Shown here piece after piece: positions 11,977 to 20,806 of a stretch of 64,000 nucleotides of DNA; position 1 is the first letter of the stretch, and every line of letters starts with the position of its first letter. A program made the translations under genes and the position numbers. Where the stretch lies: positions 37,198,501 through 37,262,500 of the forward strand of contig CM060070.1 of NCBI GenBank assembly GCA_030533445.1, in the 5' to 3' direction. The stretch comes from Cyprinodon diabolis. Lineage: Eukaryota > Chordata > Actinopteri > Cyprinodontiformes > Cyprinodontidae. The notes below the pieces were generated by a model. It ran no database searches and had not been told where the DNA came from. It was given only the letters and a program-made list of their open reading frames with translations.

Positions 11977-12981
11977 ATGGGGAAGACTGCTGACTTGACA
12001 GTTGTCCAAAAGACGACCATCGACACCTTGCACAAGGAGGGCAAGACACAAAAGGTCATCGCTAAAGAGGCTGGCTGTTCACAGAGCTCAGTGTCCAAGC
12101 ACATTAATAGAGAGGCGAAGGGAAGGAAAAGATGTGGTCGAAAAAAGTGTACAAGCAAGAGAGATAACCGCACCCTGGAGAGGATTGTGAAACAAAACCC
12201 ATTCAAAAATGTGGGGGAGATTCACAAAGAGTGGACTGCAGCTGGAGTGAGTGCTTCAAGAACCACCACACACAGACGTATGAAAGACATGGGTTTCTGC
12301 TGTCGCATTCCTTGTGTCAAGCCACTCTTGAACCACAGACAGCGTCAGAAGCGTCTTGCCTGGGCTAAAGAGAAACAGGACTGGACTGCTGGTGAGTGGT
12401 CCAAAGTCATGTTCTCTGATGAAAGTAAATTTTGCATTTCCTTTGGAAATCAAGGTCCCAGAGTCTGGAGGAAAAGAAGAGAGGCACTTCATCCACGTTG
12501 CTTGAAGTCCAGTGTAAAGTTTCCACAGTCAGTGATGGTTTGGGGTGCCATGTCATCTGCTGGTGTTGGTCCATTGTGTTTTCTGAGGTCCAGGGTCAAC
12601 GCAGCCACATACCAGGAAGTTTTAGAGCACTTCATGCTTCCTGCAGCTGACCAACTTTTTGGAGATGCAGATTTCATTTTCCAACAGGACTTGGCACCTG
12701 CACACAGTGCCAAAGCTACCAGTACCTGGTTGAAGGACCATGGTATCCCTGTTCTTAATTGGCCAGCAAACTCTCCTGACCTTAACCCCATAGAAAATCT
12801 ATGGGGTATTGTGAAGAAGAAGATGCAATACACCAGACCCAACAATTCAGAAGAGCTAAAAGCCACTATTAGAGCAACCTGGGCTATCATAACACCTGAG
12901 CAGTGCCACAGACTGATCGACTCCATGCCACGCCGCATTGCTGCAGTAATACAGGCCAAAGGAGGCCCAACTAAATACTGA
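11977..12981 (+). CDS. Tc1-like transposase (DD34E), intact
   Basis: 334 codons from ATG at 11977 (MGKTADLTVVQKTTIDTLHK) to TGA at 12979. An in-frame upstream ATG at 11941 exists, but MGKTADLT is the usual start of this family. The order is an N-terminal helix-turn-helix (residues ~1-50, GCSQSSVSKHINR), a basic linker, a second DNA-binding part (to ~115) and the DDE catalytic domain. The catalytic residues are all present: D148 in VMFSDESK, D238 in FIFQQDLAPAHS and E273 in [11 protein letters not shown], with 34 residues between the last two. It ends KGGPTKY. It should cut and rejoin DNA at TA sites via its own IR/DR ends. Nothing is broken, so it may be functional or only recently silenced. 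Confidence 0.95.
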   Translation: MGKTADLTVVQKTTIDTLHKEGKTQKVIAKEAGCSQSSVSKHINREAKGRKRCGRKKCTSKRDNRTLERIVKQNPFKNVGEIHKEWTAAGVSASRTTTHRRMKDMGFCCRIPCVKPLLNHRQRQKRLAWAKEKQDWTAGEWSKVMFSDESKFCISFGNQGPRVWRKRREALHPRCLKSSVKFPQSVMVWGAMSSAGVGPLCFLRSRVNAATYQEVLEHFMLPAADQLFGDADFIFQQDLAPAHSAKATSTWLKDHGIPVLNWPANSPDLNPIENLWGIVKKKMQYTRPNNSEELKATIRATWAIITPEQCHRLIDSMPRRIAAVIQAKGGPTKY

Positions 12982-13061
12982 GTGCTGTACATGCTCATAC
13001 TTTTCATGTTCATACTTTTCAGTTGGCCAACATTTCTATAAATCCTTTGTTTTTATTGGTC

Positions 13062-13269
13062 TTCAGTAATATTCTAATTTTCTGATATGATGAATTTGAG
13101 ATTTTCATTTGTTGTCATTTGTAATCATCAAAATTAAACAAAATAAACATCTGAAATATATGAGTTTGTATGTAATGTATGAATATAATATACAAGTTTC
13201 ACTTTTTAAATGGAATTACTGAAATCAATCTACTTTTTCATGATATTCTAATTTTATGACCAGCACCTG
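13062..13269 (-). repeat. Right IR/DR terminal repeat of the Tc1 element
   Basis: Reverse complement of 11658-11867. It ends GACCAGCACCTG, directly followed by the TA duplication. It carries the inner (AATATTCTAATTTTCTGATA) and outer (TTCATGATATTCTAATTTTA) motifs in inverted order. Confidence 0.88.
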
Positions 13270-13271
13270 TA

Positions 13272-16200
13272 TCTGTGTATAAACCTGTGTTTCCTGCTAC
13301 TGGCTGTAGTATGACAGTATTTGTGTCAAATAAATGGAGTGAAAATATAATTACTGTAGACCATCAATGTCTTGTTTTTCTAAAATCTACTAAGGGTTTA
13401 ACAGGACACACTCCAATTTTGGTGCCTTTCGTCTTTAATCCTGCTCCGCTACTCATTTTGGCTGCAGGCTCCTCTGATCCTCAGTGGCCCTCTTTCCATC
13501 TCCTGCAGTTAGCCTCTAGATGCTAGCCTAGGCCTACCATTGTCTCTTTCTGATCTGTCACCCTGGCCACTCATATGATGTCACACCGTTCTCCTAATTG
13601 TTAGAAATATTAATGATATTAACAGCTTTCCTTAAAATAATGGTAAGCCACAGCCACTCTGCCCCACTTTCGGACCTCTCTCCGCCCAGCAGACAAATTA
13701 GATCTTCCGCCGTTGTGCTTCGATCCTCCATGGTTAGCATCTAGTTAGCCCGGGCCTGCTGTTGCCTCTTCCAAGCCATCAGCGCTGTTTCCTGACAGGC
13801 CTCTCAGAGTTTCCGCTGTGCTCCTCAGCTCTCTTTCTGAGCTAGTAGTGGCTATCTGCCACCTCTGCTGCTGTGGTTTCTTAGCCACAGAGGGCGGCAT
13901 AGCTGGCTGGCTCTTCCCAACTATGGAGCATTCACAAAAAACACCCCAAAAAACGCAACAACCTGCGCTTTAAATCAGTCATCTTTAATGACTGAGTGGT
14001 TGCCAATCCTGGCTGGTGTAAGAAAGTTACATAGATAATTTTATAAATAGTATTTTATTAATGTTATTGTATTAGTCTGTGTAGGATTGTATATAGGCCT
14101 CACTTGCTGCAGTCTCATTTGAGTGTAATGGTGATCTCTACGGTCACTAGTTTGTCAGCTCTGTGCTGCCGTAGCGAAAAAAAATGTCTGCCTCCACAAA
14201 TGGGAACCCACTTCCATGTAATTAGAAAATGGCAATATCTGAGGCAAGATAAACATAAAGACTGTGACTTTCAGTTCATAGGTGATTATAAATAACATAC
14301 CTACAGGTAATATATTACATTTATGTCAGTAAATCCTTGTAATCATAACACACTGTACCTTAAGTTGCCTTTAAATGGTACAGCTATACACTGGATTGGT
14401 GGTTTTCAAAGTTTGTCCTTTGCTAGTTTTTGTGTAAATGCACTACATGGAGCCAAGATTTAACATTTCTCTGACAACAATCAGAACCACCTGTTTAAAG
14501 GCGCTAATAGCAGTAGAAAGTGTTTCCACCGCTGAATGAAGGATTAGACTAAAAACAGAGAGCTGTATTACAGTTAGTTGACTTCATTGAACCGGATTAG
14601 CAAATAGTCTGACGTGTTAGAGGGACATACACTGCCTTTTAATAATAGTTTTAACGTCTCATAAATTCAAATCCATAACTGTTTCACCTATATTTTTTTC
14701 TGTTTTTTATTTTTATTTTTTATGCATATATATTTTTATAAATAAGTTTAATAATATGTACTGACACATTTCTGTTTATTCAGCCAGTATTTAATATAAC
14801 TGGTACAATAAATGAAAATGAAATGATGTAATTATTTGTTTTTAATGTATCACTGTGTAAAAAGAAATATTGAGCCCATCATTTTATGGAAATATTCTCT
14901 TGATACAAAAGAAATCTCTGGTTGTTCAAAAATCTGCGCTAATCCATTACTATTTAGTTGATAAGTTCAAGCGACTTTAGATGAATTCATTAGATTTATA
15001 TACTGACTTGTGGTTGGAAGTGGAGACCAGGTCGCTGTTTGGCTTTACTACTTAAAACGGCCTCTTTTCAGGGAGTTGGTTAGCAATTCAGAACCTTAAA
15101 AAGAACTCAGCTTGGAGGATTACAAATATTCGCCCTAATTATGAGCTCTGTGCACTAATTAGTTTCACAAAAGCTAAAATTCCCTGTGAGGAAATGTCCT
15201 TATTCCTCGTGATTAATCAGTATTCCTTGCAGCCGAAGCATGCTTGCTCACATTTTTGACCTACTTACTATGGTTTGTAGTTTGCTTTATTCTTGTATCA
15301 AAAAAGAGGGATCATTTTAAAATAAATATCTGAGGATGTAATGAAAAGTGTAACTTTCTTTTGATTGGTGCAGGGAGCGCACAGGGATAACAGGAATGTG
15401 AACATGCCTGACAGAGGGGGATGGAAAAGGCGAGTTTTCCCTTTTCCAAGACTAAGGAGTTGCATCGCTGTCACTTGGAGCTGTCACTTCACTGATTAGT
15501 GGCAAAAATTAATGTCCTCCTTTCATGTAAACCTTTTAAAGACGGCCCGAGGGATACCAAACCAACTAAAACTAATTTGATGAATAAAACGTAATGTGCT
15601 GTGAAGAGCTTAGAGAGCGCGGCCTTTATTGGAGGGTTTATCTCTGCACATTGCGCTGAATTATACATAAAACGCCTGTGAAAGCCAACCGGGAGTCCAG
15701 CTGTAAAGACACAGTTTCAAATAGCAAAGACTCGAGCCTCAAACATTCCCGCTGTCTTTCTTCTCTTTTAGCTCCTTTTTCTTTCTCACATTTCTTCTTC
15801 TCCGTCCCTCAGGAAGCGCGTCGTTTTTTTGTCTTCGTTGTGGATCTGAAACCATGCTGATGTGTATATAAAAAGCAATCCGTGGTGCTGCTCTAACATC
15901 CCACAAAAGTTTGTCTGCACTTCATTAAAACAAATCTGTCGTGAAACATGAAAGGTCAGCTGAGGAAATAATGCATTAACAATGCAGTAAATAAATAAAA
16001 ACTCAATAACTAGAGATCTTTTTGTAAGTTGTTTATTTGGCTCAGGCTGAGTAATGAGTCTAGAAAACGTGGTGTTGAGAAATTTAAAGAGACCTACAGT
16101 GTTGGTTTGACTGATCTGCACAAACCATCTGGGTCATGCAGACGCCATCATAGTTATTTTTGAATAGGGGTTTTGAAGGGGAAGTGACCCAGGTCCTGTC

Positions 16201-18933
16201 GCAAAATTGCTCTTTTGTTTTGATTTGGTCAGGATTGTGACTCAGCCAGGGCTGTTGATCTGTTATCAGCAGTCAGTACCAGCCCTCATATGTTATACAC
16301 ACTCGTACACCTCTGTGTCCTACACATCATGGGAAACACGATCTCCTCTTCATTTTATCTGGATTTTATGTGATGTTATGTAAAATGCATGACATAAAAC
16401 CAGGTCAAATATTCTTCAATGAGCACAGATGGATTTTAGATTATGGTTTTTAATAAATCGGGTATGTCAAATGTTCTGAGAACCAACGCTGAACAACAAA
16501 TGAGAGTGTGAATCGAGCTCAAATCAGTCAGTTTACTCTGCACACATATGGAATAAATTCACAACTAATTTAATTGAAAATATAAGATTCTATCAACAAA
16601 AATAATTCAACTCTGGAAAAAAACTCTTTACTAAACCACAAAAACTTAAGTAAAAGTACATTAAAATATCTTAAAACCATTGGATCTAGGATTTAGAGCA
16701 ATTGAATGTGTTCAAACTGGTAAAACCAATTCTATGCATTCAGATGCAAATCCAAGAAATAAATTCAATTTTATTTGGTGAAATAATACTAAATGATTTG
16801 CTTAAATTAGTAACCATTTCGAAAAGTTGTTCTTAAACTTCTGATTGTTCCAGAGGGAAAAATTATAGTTGGGAAACCCTTAACTTTTTTAGCCATGTTA
16901 GGTTTTTATGAAAATGTAGCTAGTAGTCATTTAAAAGGACTAGTCATTTTTTTTTTAGCAATAATTGTATCAGAAAAACTTGGAAAAATAAATCTGAGCA
17001 TCAGATTCATATTTAAACCCTTATTGAACTAAAGTTTGTCATTATTTTATAAATAGCAGCTTAAAAACATGTCATTATTGAGTTTACTACCATGTGGTAA
17101 TTATCAACTCCTTGCCTGCTTGATCAAACAGTAAAAAAACATGAAATGATTTGAAATCATGAAAAAAAAAATTAATTGTTTAGCCGAAAACTCTTTCTGT
17201 AACTTTGCCAGACCTTTAACTTCTCTAGATCTCTGATCTCCAAAGTTTAGGAAAGTTTAGCCTGTATCAGTAGCTGGAGGGCCTAGTCTGGAGGCTAGGT
17301 GGATGGTTTTGTTTGGTCTCCTGGCTAACCACGTCTGGAGACCTCTAAGCTACTCTTGTAGATTTGGTGAGAATGTTACAGCCTATTTTGTGGCAGTATG
17401 GTTTTGGTGGAACTGAATTAATCACGTTTTAATCAATTATTGAAATAATCATCAACTAATTTAGTAATCAGTTAATTGTTAACCTGAGTATAGAGACTTT
17501 AATGCATGCCTTTAGCTGACAGAGCCACCCACTTAGAGCAGTAATAATATCAAAATTGTGTAAAAAAAAAAAAAAAGTTTTGTATTTAAAATACAAAAAA
17601 AATGTGTAGTTTTACCTGGTTTCATTCTGTAAAAAAATCTACTTTCAGGAACCTTATGCTATCCGAACATTGATTGATTAAAAAAAAAAAAATCAGCAGA
17701 TTAAATAATTAGTAAAATGGTCGTTAGTTGCAGCCCTAGGTGAGAGTGAGATTTCCTGGCCTTCAGAAGATCCCATTCAGGAGTTCCTCCTCAATGTAAA
17801 TTGGGATTGAAATACCTTCATTCCAAGCAGGGGGCGGCCATTACTCCTTCCTTTAATGTGTCTTTGGGAGGTTTTTACAGGAGAGGTGGTGCAGCTAAGG
17901 TGTCTGCACAGCTGGTTAAAACCACATCTTCCTCGAAATTATAATTTTTATTGTACAACACATATATGAGAAGACAAGAAGATGCTAAAGAAGTATGATT
18001 AGAAAAATTAAATTTTATTTAAAAATGTGCACGTTAAGCATTATTATAAACAAGCTCAACTTTCTTGTAATCCAAAGGCAGGCAAGGTTTGGGAATCACT
18101 GCTACAGCAATAACACCCTATTATAATCGCTGAGCAGTTTTATGCACCTTATTTGTCAATGTTTATCTTTGGTGATGAGTAAAGATTTACCAATGCAGAT
18201 TTTTTTACTAATGTATAAAACTTTTCTGTCCCTTATAACTTGTATTATTAAACAAAAAAATCGCCATCATAGCCAGCGGTCCTTCACTATGCCGAGAGAC
18301 GGCTGCTGCAGACGGGCTGGGATTAGAACTATCTGCTGTTACCGTTTGCTGCGGTCCTCTCAACTTCAGAACTTTTTTTTTCTAAATTACGCATTAAATC
18401 GTTAAATGGGCCAGATAGTGACGCTTAAAAGTATAATGTTCTCACCTCAAATGATCCTAAAACGTACATTCATTGAACAACAGCAACAGGAAAGAGAACA
18501 TTTAACTTAATACTCTGATCTCTGAGTTAAGAAAATGAGCCGCCAACCAAGGGGCAGACGTTTACCCTCTAAGACACACCCTCCTCATTTGCATAAGGAG
18601 GCAGAAATGTATACAGAAATGTAAAAACTTCAGGCACAAATAAATCGCATGGAAGAAATAAATAGGGTAAAAAAATACAAAGGGAGAATAAAACAGACAA
18701 CAATATTATAACAGGCATGGATTATTTTTGTACCTGCAAAGTTTGATGCTCAACTGTCCATTTGCTCTAAGCATTTTACTGAAGACGTCTTTCAAAATCT
18801 TGGACAATTCAAAACAGGATTTGCTAAACTTCTTTTCCTGCAACGAGGGGCAGTTCCGACCGTAAGGCCATCACAACCGCAAGCTGAAAGTATGATTCTG
18901 TCGCTAAGCTGTTGATAACAATGCCAGCATATC
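13272..18933 (+). other. Intron 2 DNA, long stretch without a supported gene
   Basis: Mostly AT-rich DNA. A GC-richer, low-stop region (about 13420-13960) has no family resemblance. A diverged repeat end GTCGTTAGTTGCAGCCCTAG at 17719-17738 looks like the terminus of a common fish DNA-transposon relic (TAGGGCTGCAAC...). Poly-A/T runs occur at 17562-17576 and 17681-17692. The block 15360-15700 is less AT-rich and looks like possible conserved non-coding DNA (see findings). The T run at 18957-18971 belongs to the next MITE. No RNA gene was seen. Confidence 0.4.
17395..17738. repeat. Decayed DNA-transposon relic with GCAGCCCTA terminus
   Basis: The right end GTCGTTAGTTGCAGCCCTAG and AATCAATTATTGAAATAATC / TAGTAATCAGTTAATTG motifs inside resemble a widespread fish element ending TAGGGCTGCAACTAACGA. 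A clear left terminus was not found, so the start is approximate and the call tentative. Confidence 0.35.
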
Positions 18934-19262
18934 TATGGTGACCAGATTTGGAATTCTTTTTTTTTTTTTTTGCTGATTGGACCAGACCGGGCATTCGAAC
19001 CGAGCCATCAGCTCCGGGGGTTGGTCCGGAGCCAGACGGGGACGGCCTTACCGGGCAAATGGGATCGCGGCTACGGTTACTGTGTTGGGTTTGATCGCTC
19101 CGTCCCCCCGCTGGCTCCCTGCCGGAGTTCCCGGACCAGATGGCTCGGTTCTGCTGCACTGTAGTCGACTAAATCCCGGATGATTTTGAAATTCCCCCGG
19201 ACATTTTTTCAGGTTTGAAAAGTAGGACATGTCCGGGAAAAAGAGGACGTATGGTCACCCTA
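18934..19262. mobile_element. Small MITE with TATGGTGACC / GGTCACCCTA ends
   Basis: The left end is TATGGTGACCAG and the right end GGTCACCCTA, an inverted pair. CATATC occurs just outside on both sides (18928-18933 and 19264-19269), a likely but imperfect target duplication of hAT type. The interior contains GGACATGTCCGGGAAAAAG and a GC-rich core. The ACGT(C/A)CTCTTTTTCCCGGACATGTCC block is a familiar vertebrate hAT-type MITE pattern. Short open frames inside are chance. Confidence 0.65.
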
Positions 19263-19428
19263 CCATATCAACAATTAGATGTTTCAGTGAGTGAGTGCTT
19301 GTTGCTATGATGCGTCTTTACTCGGCAGCTTTGCTTGTTGTAAACCAACCAATCAGCGCACAGCTCATCTAATTATTCATGATCATAGCATAAAAGGAAG
19401 AAAACCTTCCTTTCATTCTAGGGCTTAT

Positions 19429-19615
19429 AACGAAAGTTACTACCGTAACTACGGTTCTATGAATCCCGGATGACCGCCAGAGGCGGTGCTTCAAGCACTG
19501 AATGATCATTCTTGCGCATGCGCAGGTCGAGTACTAATGACAACAAAGTCAGCTGTGACCTGCCGGGGACCCACGTGACTCTATATAGTCACGTGGCACC
19601 CGGCAATCAATCCCT
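19429..19615 (+). repeat. Left inverted terminal repeat of the DIRS element
   Basis: It pairs with 24823-24984 in inverted orientation: CCGCCAGAGGCGGTGCTTCA, GATCATTCTTGCGCATGCGC, CACGTG-TATA-CACGTG and GGCAATCAATCCC occur in both. The outermost ~50 bp differ between the two ends (AACGAAAGTTACTACCGTAA on this side). The internal complementary region copies both versions. Confidence 0.92.
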
Positions 19616-19637
19616 CAATCTTCTCGCGAAAGCAGAG

Positions 19638-19760
19638 ATTCCGAGGGACCAAGCACTCTGGCGGTCATCCGGGATTCATAGAACCGTAGTTACGGTAGTA
19701 ACTTTCGTTCTATTTCATCCCTACTGACCGCCAGAGGCGGTGCTTCAAGCACTGGATGAC
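19638..19760 (+). repeat. Internal complementary region (ICR) of the DIRS element
   Basis: Bases ~19659-19710 are the reverse complement of the element's left end (CTGGCGGTCATCCGGGATTC ... GTAACTTTCGTT). Bases 19708-19757 (GTTCTATTTCATCCCTACTG ... GCTTCAAGCACT) are the reverse complement of its right end. The two meet at GTT, the complement of the AAC found at both ends. This is the diagnostic DIRS feature: the ICR templates joining of the ends into a circle. Confidence 0.9.
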
Positions 19761-19821
19761 TCATATCAACAAGGTCACGAGGAATCAGCAACATTCAAGG
19801 AACAACGACTACACCACCCAC

Positions 19822-20751
19822 CTAATGTGATGTAGAGGCATGCTGCTCCAGGATTCCTTGAAGTGGATGGGGCGCAGCCACATTCACCCTGTAGAACCGA
19901 GTAAAGGTACTAGGTGATTTCCAGGAGGCCGCACGGCATATAACATCCAATGGCACCCCACTCATAGCAGCAAACGACGTCGACATGCCCCTTGTAGAGT
20001 GGCATTTCACTCCTGCCGGCAGCGGCCGGTCCTGCAAGGCATAAGCCTTGGAGATCAAATCCACAACCCAGTGTGCAAGTCGCTGCTTAGAAAGTGCCTG
20101 ACCCTTCCGTGAGCCAGCGTAGCAAACAAAAAGGCTATTTGTCTTTCGGAAGGATGCCGTGGCATTGATATATGTCTCAAGGGCACGAACAGGACACAGT
20201 GGTTCAGAGGGGCTTCCGGAGTCAAACCAGGCAAGATGGAGCGGCTGGGTACTGCCTGCTGGCAGTGATACCTTAGGAATAAATGCTACGTCAGACCACA
20301 GTGTAACGCCTGAGCCATCAGGATTCCACCAGCAGCAGGGTTCGGCTATCGAAAGAGCCTGTAATTCCCCCACACGTTTTGCGGAAACCATAGCTAAAAG
20401 GAACACATTCTTCAGTGAGAGCCATTTGAGGTCTGCCGACGCCAGGGGCTCAAATGGGAGGGACCGAAGAGCCTCAAGCACAAGAAAAAGGTCCCACGCC
20501 GGTGCCACAGGGCGGTTGGGCGGGTGCAAACGCCGAGCACCTCTTAAAAACAGTACAACATCCTTGTCTCGGCCCACAGAACAACCATTCAGCCCAACAT
20601 GCCAACAGGAAATGGAAGCCACATACACCTTTAAGGTAGATGGAGACCGTCCTTGATCCAGTAATGCCTGCAGGAAGGTCAGTATGTCAGAAACTGAACA
20701 CTGCACCGGGTCCTGCCCTCTATCACGGCACCAGGTCGCAAAGCCTGCCAC
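19822..20751 (-). CDS. DIRS tyrosine recombinase (YR), N-terminus affected by a frame change
   Basis: 309 codons open from ATG (20751) to the stop at 19822. The core-binding domain (residues ~1-75, SVSDILTFLQALLDQGRSPS) is followed by the catalytic domain. Visible catalytic residues are R126 (AKRVGEL), the H251-x-x-R254 box (KCHSTRGMS), W277 at the second-His position (AASWKSPSTF) and nucleophile Y287 (TRFYRV). It is expected to insert the circular DNA copy. Typical DIRS recombinases have more N-terminal sequence. That part (APSTRAVYANKW) lies just upstream in another frame, near 20750-20800, so one base appears to be missing at about 20748. Translation from the internal ATG, or frameshifting, cannot be excluded. 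Confidence 0.9.
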   Translation of the reverse strand: MAGFATWCRDRGQDPVQCSVSDILTFLQALLDQGRSPSTLKVYVASISCWHVGLNGCSVGRDKDVVLFLRGARRLHPPNRPVAPAWDLFLVLEALRSLPFEPLASADLKWLSLKNVFLLAMVSAKRVGELQALSIAEPCCWWNPDGSGVTLWSDVAFIPKVSLPAGSTQPLHLAWFDSGSPSEPLCPVRALETYINATASFRKTNSLFVCYAGSRKGQALSKQRLAHWVVDLISKAYALQDRPLPAGVKCHSTRGMSTSFAAMSGVPLDVICRAASWKSPSTFTRFYRVNVAAPHPLQGILEQHASTSH

Positions 20752-20800
20752 TTGTTAGCATAGACAGCTCGCGTGGACGGCGCCCATGCATTAGCCATTG
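20745..20800 (-). pseudogene. Out-of-frame N-terminal piece of the DIRS tyrosine recombinase
   Basis: In the frame shifted relative to the main recombinase ORF, the - strand reads MANAWAPSTRAVYANKWQ from ATG at 20798. This is the usual start of the core-binding domain in DIRS recombinases. It overlaps the end of the RT ORF by a few bases, then leaves frame before A-T-W-C-R-D-R-G-Q-D, which belongs to the downstream frame. The long open frame extending upstream of it (to 22496) is a shadow of RT and is not counted. Confidence 0.65.
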
Positions 20801-20806
20801 TATGCC

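Larger units (their letters stand above)
11658..13269 (+). mobile_element. Tc1-like transposon with long IR/DR inverted repeats, apparently intact
   Basis: A 1612-bp element between TA duplications (11656-11657, 13270-13271). The inverted repeats are unusually long, about 210 bp each: 11658-11867 is the near-perfect reverse complement of 13062-13269. Within each there are two direct-repeat motifs, an outer AAAATTAGAATATCATGAAAA and an inner AAAATTAGAATATTGTGAAAA, the IR/DR layout known from Sleeping Beauty-type elements. An uninterrupted transposase lies between them. No decay is visible in ends or ORF, so this is a young copy. Confidence 0.93.

Noticed and set aside
12489..13013. 174-codon - strand frame
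   Set aside because: Antisense shadow of the intact Tc1 transposase.
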